Shown here: piece after piece, positions 24,382 to 33,947 of the stretch
Layout: the number at the start of each line of letters is the position of its first letter
Position numbering within the stretch: position 1 is the first letter of the stretch
DNA from: Microvirga sp. VF16
GTDB taxonomy: Bacteria; Pseudomonadota; Alphaproteobacteria; Rhizobiales; Beijerinckiaceae
DNA length: 64,000 nucleotides
Assembly (NCBI RefSeq): GCF_016864375.1
Contig: NZ_CP069354.1
Span: 4,065,501 to 4,129,500 of the forward strand
Direction: 5' to 3'
Program-made: the position numbers and the translations under genes
Notes under the pieces: generated by a model
Databases searched by the model: none
Seen by the model: the letters and a program-made list of their open reading frames with translations, nothing else
Told to the model about the DNA's origin: nothing

Positions 24382-25650
24382 TTAATAATCCGGCACAAGC
24401 CGTTGCTCGACCAGCGGCGCGTCCATCCGGAACAGCAACCCCTCCCTGTCGTAGTGAACCTCCACCTGGGCATTGCACTGCATGGGCAGAACCCGCTGGA
24501 GCAATGTCGAGCCGAAGCCTTGGTGCTGCGGCTCACTCACCGGTGGACCACCGAACTCTGTCCATTCCAGATGAAGCCTTCTGCCCTCATCACTCTCAAC
24601 CACGTTCCACTTGATCTGAACGTATCCAGCCGGAACGGACAGAGCCCCATAGCGGATGGCATTCGTGGTCAGTTCGTGAAGTGCCATGCCGACCGGCACG
24701 GCCAAATCAGCCGCTAACTCAAGTGATGGTCCAATCAACATAAATCGAGGCACTCGGCTCTCAGCGAATGGCTTGAGTTCGTTGAGGACAATCTGGCGAA
24801 GCGGGGCTGTTTGCCAGTAGTCTTCGGTCAGCAAATCATGGGTCTTCGCCAATGCGGCGATGCGGCGCGAGAACGACCGATAAAACTCGTCAAAGCTGCC
24901 GGTGGAGCGGCCCGTGGCTCCAACGAGCGCCTGAACCGTCGCCAGGGTGTTCTTCACCCGATGATGAAGCTCGCGAACCAGCAAAGCTTGCCGCTGCTCG
25001 ACCTGACGATTGGCTGCCAGCCTTTCATTCTGCTCGGCGATGATGCGACGCAGTTCGAATTGTGACATCACCTGCTGCGCCAGCATAGTGAGGGTGGAAG
25101 CCTGCTCCTCTGTCAGAGCACGGGGCGCATGATCGAGCACACATAACGCTCCCAAGGGCACCCCAGCGGGCGTTTCCAGCACCGCCCCGGCATAGAAGCG
25201 CAGGTAAGGCTCCCCTGCCACCAGCGGGTTACGGGCAAAGCGCGGGTCCTCGTTCAGGTCCGGAACCACAGTCAGCCCAGATTGAAGCATGGCGCTGAGG
25301 CAGATTGAGCGGTCGAGCGGTGTCTCGCGCACCCCAAGCCCCACCTCGGCCTTGAACCACTGCCTGCCCTCGTCAATGAGGCTGATAAGGGCGATAGGAG
25401 CCTGACAGGTGCTGGCCGCAACCTGCACAAGATCATCGAATGTAGGCTCTGGCGGCGTGTCGAGAACCCGATAGCTGCGCAGGGCTGCGAGCCGGTTACT
25501 TTCTGTCCAGGAGGGATACAGTTGATCGTTCAACACGAGCCAGTTACCACTGGGGACATCCGTAAGAACGTGCTGTTTGGGACTGGGTTCAATCCAAATT
25601 GACCTTATCCCAAAGCAATTTAGGGGCAGCCGACCAGAATCTGCTGGCAA
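24382..25650 (-). CDS. GAF-domain HWE-family sensor histidine kinase
   Basis: A 422-residue frame. The GAF domain covers about 75-210 (DDLVQVAASTCQAPIALISL, GALCVLDH). The HWE/HisKA_2 H-box at about 235 is VRELHHRVKNTLATVQAL. The N-box HELTTNAIRYGAL and WTEFGGPPV follow. There is no membrane segment, so it senses a cytosolic cue. HWE kinases often feed the PhyR-EcfG stress pathway. The start overlaps the response regulator gene by 31 bp; a GTG about 50 codons further in could also be used. Confidence 0.88.
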   Translation of the reverse strand: MPADSGRLPLNCFGIRSIWIEPSPKQHVLTDVPSGNWLVLNDQLYPSWTESNRLAALRSYRVLDTPPEPTFDDLVQVAASTCQAPIALISLIDEGRQWFKAEVGLGVRETPLDRSICLSAMLQSGLTVVPDLNEDPRFARNPLVAGEPYLRFYAGAVLETPAGVPLGALCVLDHAPRALTEEQASTLTMLAQQVMSQFELRRIIAEQNERLAANRQVEQRQALLVRELHHRVKNTLATVQALVGATGRSTGSFDEFYRSFSRRIAALAKTHDLLTEDYWQTAPLRQIVLNELKPFAESRVPRFMLIGPSLELAADLAVPVGMALHELTTNAIRYGALSVPAGYVQIKWNVVESDEGRRLHLEWTEFGGPPVSEPQHQGFGSTLLQRVLPMQCNAQVEVHYDREGLLFRMDAPLVEQRLVPDY

Positions 25651-25997
25651 GCTTGGACCAGAACCGCAGACGGGACTGGCTTCTCGATCCAGGTGAGGTG
25701 ATGAAACTCTGCAAGAAGCTCGCGGTCCTCGTGGTGTCCCGAGTAGATCAGGAACGGCACCTCACGGCGACTTAGCTCCAAGGCGATCTCGCGGCACGGA
25801 CCATCTTTCAGAGCAGCATCCAGAATGGCTGAGTCAGGTGTCTCGGTCCGGAGCCATTCGAGAGCGGCGGAGCAGGTGGGGAAGGGACCAGCCACCCCAT
25901 AGCCTGCGTCCTGCAACTCGTCCTGGAGGTCGAGCGCGATGAGGGCCTCGTCCTCCAGGAGGAGGATAAGCGGTTTGCCGTGAGCCTGCTTGGTCAT
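25620..25997 (-). CDS. Single-domain response regulator
   Basis: A 125-residue stand-alone receiver: acidic pair LLEDEALIA, phospho-acceptor Asp in SAILDAAL at about residue 59, and Lys in WIEKPV at about 107. There is no output domain, so it should act by phosphotransfer or protein contact. The overlapping HWE kinase gene downstream is its likely partner. Confidence 0.88.
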   Translation of the reverse strand: MTKQAHGKPLILLLEDEALIALDLQDELQDAGYGVAGPFPTCSAALEWLRTETPDSAILDAALKDGPCREIALELSRREVPFLIYSGHHEDRELLAEFHHLTWIEKPVPSAVLVQACQQILVGCP

Positions 25998-26213
25998 CGG
26001 AAAAGCCTTTGCCCACCCAGCTTGAATCTATGCTGAATAATGGGCAAGCTTGACGATCACTTGGGTTAAGGCAGCAGCTTACCGGGCCGCCAGCGCCGCC
26101 TTGGTCACATCGTTGGGTCCAGGTTCGGCTTCACTGGTCAGAGGTCCAGGAGCACAGCCCGCTTTTATCGAGCATGGTCCAAGCGACTATTGACGGTCCC
26201 GACCACCACATCG

Positions 26214-26238
26214 GGAACCATTACGGCCAAGCCGCGTT
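26214..26238 (+). promoter_or_regulatory. EcfG-type promoter, exact consensus
   Basis: GGAAC (26214-26218), 16 bases, CGTT (26235-26238) is an exact match. It lies 68 bp before the hybrid kinase start at 26307. Confidence 0.7.
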
Positions 26239-26306
26239 AGGGCAAGTTGGCTTGCCGCCGAAGTCAGAAGCAAGGGCACAGGCCAGGGCTGTTGGGGAAT
26301 TTCAGG

Positions 26307-28655
26307 ATGGATGTTGCACAGGCTCACCAAGAGCCCATGAGCGATGACAAGCGCTTCCAGCTTCTTGTCAATTCCATCACCGACTATGCTATCTACATGC
26401 TCAATATGCAGGGGCATGTGAGGAGTTGGAACTCCGGAGCCCAGCGCCTTAAGCGCTACGCTGCCCCCGAAATTCTGGGTCGCCATTTCTCGACCTTCTA
26501 CACTCCGGAAGACCGGGCCGCAGGCATTCCCGCCTTGGCTCTGGAGACCGCCGCCCGAGAGGGCCGCTTCGAGGCAGAAGGCTGGCGTGTCCGCAAGGAC
26601 GGCACCCGATTCTTTGCCAACGTCGTGATCGACCCGATCCGGGATGAGCAAGGCCGCTTGATTGGGTTTGCCAAGATCACCCGCGACATCACGGAACGGC
26701 GGGTGGCCCAGCAAGCGCTGCGTCAGAGCGAGGAACGGTTTCGGCTGCTCGTTCAAGGGGTCACCGACTACGCCATCTACATGCTCGACCCACAAGGGGT
26801 CGTAGCAAGTTGGAATCCCGGCGCAAAGCGGTTCAAGGGCTACACCGAGGAGGAAATCATCGGTCAGCACTTCTCTCGCTTCTACACCGACGAGGATCGG
26901 CAGACCGACTTGCCACGGCGGGCGCTGGAGACGGCAGTCCGCGAGGGAAAGTTCGAGCAGGAGGGCTGGCGGGTGCGCAAGGACGGCACTCGCATGTGGG
27001 CGCATGTCGTCATCGACCCGATCCGGGACGACCACGGCCACCTGATCGGCTTTGCCAAGGTCACCCGTGACATCACAGAGCGCAAAGAGGCTCAGGAGGA
27101 ATTGAGACGGAGTGAGGAGCGCTTCCGGCTGCTGGTCCAGGGCGTCACCGACTACGCCATTTACATGCTCGATCCTGAAGGCCATGTGACCAACTGGAAC
27201 TCCGGAGCACAGCGCCTGAAAGGCTACCGGGAGCACGAGATCGTCGGCCAGCATTTCTCGACCTTCTACACGCCCGAGGATCGCGAGGCCGGTCTGCCAC
27301 AGCACGCTCTGGAGACCGCTGCCCGAGAAGGCCGGTTCGAGAAGGAGGGCTGGCGCGTCCGCAAGGATGGCAGCCGGTTCTTCGCCCATGTCATCATTGA
27401 TGCCATCCGGAATGAGCAGGGCCACCTAATCGGATTCGCCAAGGTCACCCGTGACATCACCGAGCGAAAGCAGGCTCAGGAAGAGCTTGAGAAGGCGCGC
27501 ATTGAGGCCCACCAGTCCCAGAAGCTGGCGGCTATCGCCCAACTGGCCTCGGGCATTGCCCACGACTTCAACAATCTGCTGACCGTTGTCATGGGCAACC
27601 TCGACATGCTCAAACGAGCCAAGGAAGAGCGTCGCCCCAGGTTGATCGACAATGCCCTACAAGCGGTCGAACAGGCCCGCAAGTTGACCGGCAGGCTCCT
27701 GGCTTTCAGCCGCCGCCAGACCCTAGTCCCGGAACCAGTGGACCTGAAGGGCATGATCGCCGGAATGGACGACATGCTCACTCAATCGCTACGCGGCGAC
27801 ATCCGGCTGGAGTTCGATCTGGCTGAGAGGGTCTGGCCGGTCGAGGTGGACCCAACCCAGCTTCAGATCGCGCTGATCAATCTCGCAGTGAATGCGCGTG
27901 ACGCGATGCCGAAGGGTGGCACCTTCCGCGTGAAGACGGAGAACATCGTTCTGCGCAGCGGCCAGATGCGGGAGGCGGTGGCGATCAGCCTGACGGATAC
28001 CGGGGTCGGCATCCCCGAGGAGGCTCTGTCCCAGGTGTTCGAGCCCTTCTTCACGACCAAAGAGGTCGGCGAAGGCACCGGACTCGGGCTGGCCCAGGTT
28101 TATGGTTTCACGCAGCAGTCGGGCGGCACGGTCGATATTCGCAGTGAAGTGGGCCGGGGCACGACAGTGACCTTGTACCTGCCCAAGGCAAAAGACCCGG
28201 TCAAGAAGCCAGACGAGAATGCCGATACGCCTGCCATCGAATCCCGTCCGCTGCGCATCCTGCTCGTCGAGGACAACCCTCAAGTGGCGGATGTTGCCGT
28301 CGCACTTCTCACGGAGCACGGGCATGCGATTACCCATGCGAGCACAGCCGATGAGGCATTGGCGCGGCTCCACGCCGAACCGGCCTTTGATCTTGTGTTC
28401 TCCGACATGGTGATGCCCGGTGACCTGGATGGGCTGGACTTGGCCCACCGCATTCAAGCGAAGTGGCCTGCGCTGCCGGTGCTGCTGGCGACGGGGTACA
28501 GCGCTGCGGCCAACCGGGCGACTGAGGAAGGCTATACGCTGCTGATCAAGCCTTACCCGCCTGATGTGCTGCTCACTGCGATCCGAGAGATCACGTCAGT
28601 AGATCACCCCGCTGGTACATCAAACGTGATCCTGCTCACACGGCAAGCACCATAA
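26307..28655 (+). CDS. Hybrid histidine kinase with three tandem PAS domains
   Basis: A 782-residue cytosolic protein: PAS at about 15-130, 150-265 and 275-390, HisKA with H-box IAQLASGIAHDFNNLL, HATPase with DTGVGIPEEA and GTGLGLAQVYG, and a C-terminal receiver (LVFSDMVMPG Asp, LIKPY Lys). The PAS copies are very alike; each shows TDYAIYML, HFS(T/R)FYT and EGWRVRKDG. They probably bind the same ligand. GGGGA supports ATG 26307; in-frame starts at 26247 and 26337 are alternatives. An exact EcfG promoter precedes it. Confidence 0.9.
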   Translation: MDVAQAHQEPMSDDKRFQLLVNSITDYAIYMLNMQGHVRSWNSGAQRLKRYAAPEILGRHFSTFYTPEDRAAGIPALALETAAREGRFEAEGWRVRKDGTRFFANVVIDPIRDEQGRLIGFAKITRDITERRVAQQALRQSEERFRLLVQGVTDYAIYMLDPQGVVASWNPGAKRFKGYTEEEIIGQHFSRFYTDEDRQTDLPRRALETAVREGKFEQEGWRVRKDGTRMWAHVVIDPIRDDHGHLIGFAKVTRDITERKEAQEELRRSEERFRLLVQGVTDYAIYMLDPEGHVTNWNSGAQRLKGYREHEIVGQHFSTFYTPEDREAGLPQHALETAAREGRFEKEGWRVRKDGSRFFAHVIIDAIRNEQGHLIGFAKVTRDITERKQAQEELEKARIEAHQSQKLAAIAQLASGIAHDFNNLLTVVMGNLDMLKRAKEERRPRLIDNALQAVEQARKLTGRLLAFSRRQTLVPEPVDLKGMIAGMDDMLTQSLRGDIRLEFDLAERVWPVEVDPTQLQIALINLAVNARDAMPKGGTFRVKTENIVLRSGQMREAVAISLTDTGVGIPEEALSQVFEPFFTTKEVGEGTGLGLAQVYGFTQQSGGTVDIRSEVGRGTTVTLYLPKAKDPVKKPDENADTPAIESRPLRILLVEDNPQVADVAVALLTEHGHAITHASTADEALARLHAEPAFDLVFSDMVMPGDLDGLDLAHRIQAKWPALPVLLATGYSAAANRATEEGYTLLIKPYPPDVLLTAIREITSVDHPAGTSNVILLTRQAP

Positions 28656-28777
28656 GCCTGTGAACTCTCGTTGCTGCCTACACCAGTGAACAGCAACCGC
28701 GTCCAACATTCCCCATTGCCCTGCTCAGATGTTCGACAACCGGGCGTCCCCGCGATGGGAAACGCCTGCACAGGTAT

Positions 28778-29176
28778 TCATCCGGAGTGAGATTGATCTC
28801 TGGTCAGTTCACGGATCAATGGTATCACGTCCGCCATGCGGTAGGGCTTACAGACGAACCGAGCCTCCGGAGCGGCTCCGGAGAATCCAGATGGCAATGC
28901 GCCTACGACCATAATCACGACGATCTGCGGATTCTGTGTATGCGCGATACGGGTCAGATCAAAGCCGTTGAGAACTCCGGGTGTCGCGGCTTCCGTAAAC
29001 AGTACGCTGACATCGTTGCGGCTTTGGAGGATGGTGGAGGCATAGTCGGCTGACGACGCCTCGATGACTTCAAAGCCCTCCTGATCAAGCACGTCGGCTG
29101 CCATGGCGCGAACATAGGGGTCCGGTTCAACGACGAGGACAACCGTTTGGGGAGAGGAGGCTTTGAATTCAGGCAT
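28778..29176 (-). CDS. Receiver-domain protein with Glu at phospho-acceptor site
   Basis: A 132-residue single receiver: VVEPDP acidic pocket, beta-3 ending VLFTEAATPG where FTDxxMPG is usual, and Lys-Pro (VCKPYR) kept. Asp-to-Glu at this site often mimics phosphorylation, so it may be locked on. It converges with the hybrid kinase, whose own receiver is intact. Confidence 0.8.
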   Translation of the reverse strand: MPEFKASSPQTVVLVVEPDPYVRAMAADVLDQEGFEVIEASSADYASTILQSRNDVSVLFTEAATPGVLNGFDLTRIAHTQNPQIVVIMVVGALPSGFSGAAPEARFVCKPYRMADVIPLIRELTRDQSHSG

Positions 29177-29362
29177 GATCGCCGAGACACATAGGGCGAT
29201 GATCCGCAACGTCAGGACTTGACGATAGAAAACTGCACTTCCCGCTCAGGAGTCGTATGTCGAAGAGCTTCGAGTGGCACCCGAGCTATGTGACATGCGT
29301 GATAATTAAAGAAATCGACAGGCCGCCCCAGCTTATGGTTTTATTCATTTATACATAGAGAC

Positions 29363-29377
29363 AGCCCGCTTCGGGCT
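29363..29377. terminator. Short hairpin
   Basis: AGCCCG-CTT-CGGGCT followed by ACATTTT, in an AT-rich stretch between two genes. A weak terminator candidate. Confidence 0.35.
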
Positions 29378-29403
29378 ACATTTTGAAGTATTTTTGATTG
29401 ATT

Positions 29404-29607
29404 ATGCAGCGACCTACAGACGAGCAAATGAAGAAATGGAATGGCATTCTCAAAGCGTTGAAGGCAAAAAAACCAGGGGATTCATCGGAGCCTGGATCGA
29501 GCTTCGATACTCAAAACATAAAAGCGCGCATCGCGCGAACCATACCAACTAACATGGCCATCAAGCGGGAGCGTAAGCGGTTTCGCCCGAAATCGCCCCG
29601 AAAATAG
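29404..29607 (+). CDS. Possible small basic protein
   Basis: A 67-residue frame starting MQRPTDEQMKKWNGILKAL with a basic C-terminus (KRERKRFRPKSPRK). Composition is protein-like, but there is no clear ribosome binding site. Confidence 0.35.
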   Translation: MQRPTDEQMKKWNGILKALKAKKPGDSSEPGSSFDTQNIKARIARTIPTNMAIKRERKRFRPKSPRK

Positions 29608-30368
29608 GTACTTTGGTGGGCTCGGTGCGCCGCTATCATAAATAAGAATGGCATACATTTCAGGGCGTCGGGAACCGACCTGTTGATCTGGCCCGGATCA
29701 AAACCACTGTGCCTCTGAGTGTGGGCCTCCAGTGCGCGGTGTGGGATGCACCAGAACGTAGAACGGTCGTTCCCAGGCTCTCTGGCGTAATTGTTCGAAA
29801 GAGGATCGCGCTGTCTGACGGCACGGCCACATTGACAACGATCCATCTGCACCCTGTCGAGTAGGCTTGGCTTGGTGTAGACGCCAGCGCCCACCGGCGC
29901 TGAACCGCTAGACAGGCTATGGCCTGTCGGGAAGGGCGAATACAGGCAGGGTTCGGGTAGCCACCTGCTCCATCGTAAAGATGGTACGTCGCCAAGCCAC
30001 TGTGGGCGGAACTCAGCGAATGAACTCTTCATTCACCGACTTTCTCTTCAATTTTTCTCTCCCTGTCTCTTCCAAAGGACGAACATCATTGGACCGATTG
30101 TTCTATCAGCCTTGGAAGGGACAGGGGGATAAAAGTGTGCAAGCAAAATCTAGCGAATGGGCTCGGCGCGCCCTGCGCACGACAATATTTCTGGTCAATT
30201 ATGTGCAATCCGCTGATTGCCTGAAAGTGAGCGCTCCCGACCCAAGAGGGAGTGCGAACGAGAAGGCAATCAGCACAGGGACGCGTAAGCGTTCCTGTCC
30301 AATCCATACGTTTCTTGCGTGAGGTCCGTCGAAAGCCATTAGCACTGGCATTGTCGCTCACTCAGCAA
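29608..30368. other. Intergenic region without a supported gene
   Basis: Several overlapping frames of about 100 codons occur on both strands, but none has a ribosome binding site or recognisable composition. It could hold a decayed gene. Confidence 0.45.
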
Positions 30369-32579
30369 CTATGAGGGCGCAGGTCCACGCGAGAGCCACT
30401 CTCGCAGTTTCGTCCAGCGCTTCTTCATCTGCCCGCCTCTGACCGCCATGGCGACAGCCTTCTTCTGTCCCACCAACACGACCAGACGCTTGCCTCGGGT
30501 CACACCGGTATAGAGCAGGTTGCGGGCCAGCATCGTGAAGTGCTGGGTCACGACCGGAATGATCACGGCGGGATACTCTGAGCCCTGTGACTTGTGGATC
30601 GTGGTAGCGTACGCGGGTACTAGGGTGTCGAGTTCACCGAACGGATAGGACACTTCCCGCCCGTCGAATGAGGCGATCAGAGCGCCTTCCTCATCGTCGA
30701 TCCGCACCACGGTCCCAAGGTCGCCGTTGAACACCTCCCGGTCATAGTCATTCTGCGTCTCCATCACCCGGTCTCCCGGCGAGAAGCGCCAGCCGAACCG
30801 CTCCACCTTGGCTGGTGGGTTGGGGTTGAGCACCTCCTGAAGCTGGATGTTGAGGTTGCGGGCTCCGAGCACACCTCGGTTCATCGGGCAGAGCACCTGG
30901 ATGTCCTTCATCGGATCGAGCCCGAACCGGCGCGGCATGCGCTCCTTGATCATCTGGATGATTTTCGGCACGCCCTCCTCGGGATTGGCGATCTCCACGA
31001 AGTAGAAGTCGCTCTCTTCTCCCAGCTTCGGTGGCTCGGGCATCTGGCCTTTGTTGACGCGGTGGGCGTTCACCACGATCCGGCTCTCCGCCGCTTGCCT
31101 AAAGACCTCGGTCAGCCGCGCCACCTGAATGCGCTCCGAGGCGATGATATCGGCCAGCACCTGCCCCGAGCCGACCGAAGGCAACTGGTCCACATCACCC
31201 ACCAGCAGCAGGCCCGCATGAGTCGGAATCGCCTTCGTCAGGGCATTCATCAGCGGCACATCGACCATCGAGGTTTCGTCCACCACCAGAAGGTCGCAAT
31301 CGAGCGGGTTCTCCTCATTGCGCGAGAAGCCGCCGTGCTTCGGATCAATCTCCAACAAGCGGTGGATGGTTTTCGCCTCCAGCCCAGTCTGCTCCGTCAT
31401 GCGCTTGGCCGCGCGCCCGGTAGGAGCCGCCAGGGCCACCTTGACGCCCTTGGCAACGAGCAGGCGCAAGATCGTGTCGAGCAGCGTCGTCTTGCCGACG
31501 CCGGGGCCGCCGGTCACCACTGCCACCTTGGAGCCGAGCACCAGTTTCAGAGCCTCGCGTTGCGAGGCCGCCAGGGTCTTGCCCGTGCGGCCCTCGACCC
31601 AAGGAATTGCCTTGTCGAGGTCGATCTCGGGCCAGGGCGGTGGACCCGACGCCCGCTCGATCAACCGGGATGCGATTGCCTGCTCGGCCAGATAGAGACC
31701 CTTGAGGAAGAGGCAGGTCTCGTCGCCAATCGTGTCCGAGACGACTTCTCCCTTCGAAAGTTCCTCGACGATGGCCGTGCGGATCAGGGCCGCGTCCACC
31801 TCAAGCAGTTGTTCCGCCAGTCGAGTGAGCGCCTCGACAGGCAAGGCGCAGTGCCCCTCATCGGTGGCGGTCTGGAGTGCGAATGAGATACCGGCCCGGA
31901 TGCGCTGGGGGGCAATCTTTTCCATCCCGAGCTTGGTGGCAATGGCATCAGCCGTCCGGAAACCGATCCCGCGCACGTCTTTGGCGAGACGGTATGGGTC
32001 CTCGGTCATGACCTGGATGGCTTCATAGCCGTAGGTCTTGAAGATGCGCACTGCCCGCGCCGTCCCAACGCCATGCGCATGCAGGAAGATCATGATCTCC
32101 CGCACAGCTTTCTGCTCGGCCCAGCCTGAGATGATGCGGGAGGCGCGCATGGGTCCGATCCCAGAAACCTCGGTCAGGCGCTCAGGACTGGCTTCGATGA
32201 TCTCGAAGGTGTCCACGCCAAAGGCAGCAACGATGCGCTTCGCCATGGCTGGTCCGATGCCGCGCATCTGCCCCGAGGCAAGATACTTCTCGATGCCCTC
32301 TGCCCCGGTCGGCGGGGTGGTCTTCAGAACCTCGGCCTTAAACTGGAGGCCATGATCTCGGTCGCTGATCCAGAGGCCGCTGGCGGTGATCCATTCGCCT
32401 GCGGAGACGGCAGGGGTATGGCCGACGACCGTCACAAGGTCACGCTTGCCTCGGGCATGCACCTTCAGGACGGCAAAGCCATTCTCCGCATTGTGGAAAG
32501 TGACGCGCTCCACCGAACCCGCAAGAGTTTCTGGGACAGGTCTCTGATCAGCCTGTGGCGGTCGGAACATCTGGTTCAT
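30369..32579 (-). CDS. recD2: RecD2-type ATP-dependent DNA helicase
   Basis: A 736-residue SF1B helicase. N-terminal OB-like segment (residues 20-100), tandem helix-hairpin-helix region at about 105-200 (GIGPAMAKRIVAAFG, GIGPMRASRII), Walker A GGPGVGKTT at about 350, Walker B DETSMVD at about 425, and a UvrD-C2 motif (TIHKSQGSEYPAVI) near 690. RecD2 unwinds DNA 5' to 3' outside RecBCD and is linked to repair and replication restart. Length is normal. It may serve repair under stress or act on foreign DNA. Confidence 0.9.
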   Translation of the reverse strand: MNQMFRPPQADQRPVPETLAGSVERVTFHNAENGFAVLKVHARGKRDLVTVVGHTPAVSAGEWITASGLWISDRDHGLQFKAEVLKTTPPTGAEGIEKYLASGQMRGIGPAMAKRIVAAFGVDTFEIIEASPERLTEVSGIGPMRASRIISGWAEQKAVREIMIFLHAHGVGTARAVRIFKTYGYEAIQVMTEDPYRLAKDVRGIGFRTADAIATKLGMEKIAPQRIRAGISFALQTATDEGHCALPVEALTRLAEQLLEVDAALIRTAIVEELSKGEVVSDTIGDETCLFLKGLYLAEQAIASRLIERASGPPPWPEIDLDKAIPWVEGRTGKTLAASQREALKLVLGSKVAVVTGGPGVGKTTLLDTILRLLVAKGVKVALAAPTGRAAKRMTEQTGLEAKTIHRLLEIDPKHGGFSRNEENPLDCDLLVVDETSMVDVPLMNALTKAIPTHAGLLLVGDVDQLPSVGSGQVLADIIASERIQVARLTEVFRQAAESRIVVNAHRVNKGQMPEPPKLGEESDFYFVEIANPEEGVPKIIQMIKERMPRRFGLDPMKDIQVLCPMNRGVLGARNLNIQLQEVLNPNPPAKVERFGWRFSPGDRVMETQNDYDREVFNGDLGTVVRIDDEEGALIASFDGREVSYPFGELDTLVPAYATTIHKSQGSEYPAVIIPVVTQHFTMLARNLLYTGVTRGKRLVVLVGQKKAVAMAVRGGQMKKRWTKLREWLSRGPAPS

Positions 32580-32808
32580 GCTATCTGCTGGGAGGAATTC
32601 CCGGCCTCTTCGAATCTATCGCTGGATGGCACTGCTGACGAGGTGTGTCTCCTCGCTCCCTGCATCCGTCCGAAACCACCCGCACCGCCCTCGTGGGCAG
32701 GTGTTAGGAAGTTCAAAGCAAGCGGCAGGATGTCATGTCATACCTTGACCACTCCGTATGTTCTATGTTTGTTCTTTTTGCGACATTGAATGAGAGAGGC
32801 ACCAGATC

Positions 32809-33201
32809 ATGATTCGCATAGGATTAGACCGAAGGCTCGCCGCGCCGAGTGAGACCGAGCAGCAGGTGAAGGACATGAAGCGGACGCTCGCAAAAGCTGA
32901 GCAGCAGATCAGAAAGCTCCAAGAGAAGGTCGCGGATCAGAAGCAGCAGATTCGCGAGCTACAGGCTCAAGCCAAGCACGAGGATGGCCTTGCTGCCGAG
33001 CGAGAGGAACTCAAGGCTGAGGTCGCCGACCTGAAGGGCGAGACCAGGGAACTGACCCGCGCGAACCGGGAGCATGTAGCGAAGATTGAGACGCTCCGGG
33101 CCGAGAACGCGAGGCTGAAGGCTGGAGCAAAGGTCCAGCCGCCGAGCAGAATGGCCGCTCAGGCAGACCTCCGGGAGTCACGGCAGCCCTTGCTGTCCTG
33201 A
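32809..33201 (+). CDS. Coiled-coil hypothetical protein
   Basis: A 130-residue protein that is one long coiled coil from about 15 to 108 (KRTLAKAEQQIRKLQEKVAD, with Gln/Lys/Glu heptads), followed by a short Pro/Arg tail. No catalytic motif. Function unknown; probably structural or a scaffold. Confidence 0.6.
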   Translation: MIRIGLDRRLAAPSETEQQVKDMKRTLAKAEQQIRKLQEKVADQKQQIRELQAQAKHEDGLAAEREELKAEVADLKGETRELTRANREHVAKIETLRAENARLKAGAKVQPPSRMAAQADLRESRQPLLS

Positions 33202-33281
33202 TGATCTGAGAGACAGACGGGTCTACGGTTCTCCCGTCATGACTCCTGGATAGTGTCTCCACGACCATCCATATCAACGGC

Positions 33282-33647
33282 ATGGCGAAAACATCCAAGA
33301 GCAACCCAGGCCAAAGGCGAGGTGCGCGCAAATCACCTGAGCCCGCTGGCGCTCGGCTACCGATCCGCATCAGCGTGGATCGGGAGGCCCTCAACGCCTT
33401 GGACAAACGCGCCATCGCTGTCCAGGTCGGGATCGGAATCGTGGCAGGCTGGCTGGCAAGCTGGCTTGTTGGCGGCTCTGGCCTTCTTCACTACGTGGTC
33501 ACCGGGCTTGCCGGATCACTCATCGGCGGCTTTCTTCTGGAGCGCTTTGGAATTGATCTCGGCATTCGCAATCAGACCGCCAGCCGCATTGCGACCGCAA
33601 CTATTGGAGCGATGATCGTCGTCCTCCTCGCCCGCATCATCGGCTGA
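33282..33647 (+). CDS. GlsB/YeaQ/YmgE-type stress membrane protein
   Basis: A 121-residue protein: basic N-terminal extension of about 45 residues, then three membrane helices with the transglycosylase-associated (GlsB/YeaQ) pattern (GIVAGWLASWLVGGSG, GLAGSLIGGFLLERFG). Family members are induced by acid and envelope stress. The N-terminal extension is longer than in E. coli YeaQ. Confidence 0.7.
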   Translation: MAKTSKSNPGQRRGARKSPEPAGARLPIRISVDREALNALDKRAIAVQVGIGIVAGWLASWLVGGSGLLHYVVTGLAGSLIGGFLLERFGIDLGIRNQTASRIATATIGAMIVVLLARIIG

Positions 33648-33660
33648 GAGGCATTACCAA

Positions 33661-33849
33661 TTGCCACAGGGCGCACGACGGGCCACGTCCGAGATCACGA
33701 AACTCACCGAAGTGGGCACCATTTCAGTGAAATCAGCCGCAGCCTACCGCGCTCACATCACCAAGCGCACTCAGGCGGCTTGCTTGCCGCGCAACCGGGC
33801 AGTCCAGAACCGTCCTTTTTCTTTGCTGGCCACAGGTGGGATACAGTAA
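33661..33849 (+). pseudogene. Truncated copy of the bS20-like repeat protein
   Basis: From TTG 33661 the frame matches the second half of 20866-21147 (ITKLTEVGTISVKSAAAYRA), lacks the first repeat, and runs on into an unrelated 25-residue tail. There is no ribosome binding site. It looks like a fragment left after duplication and deletion. Confidence 0.5.
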
Positions 33850-33947
33850 GGGGATAGATCGGACCGAGTTACCATAAGGCGGCGCAGGAATAGGGTGCCG
33901 CCGGGTCACTGCGGATCGGCAGGATTGGAATCATTGCGAGCGTCACC

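Noticed and set aside
29660..29995. 111-codon minus-strand frame
   Set aside because: TTG start, no ribosome binding site and two competing frames; no recognisable domain.
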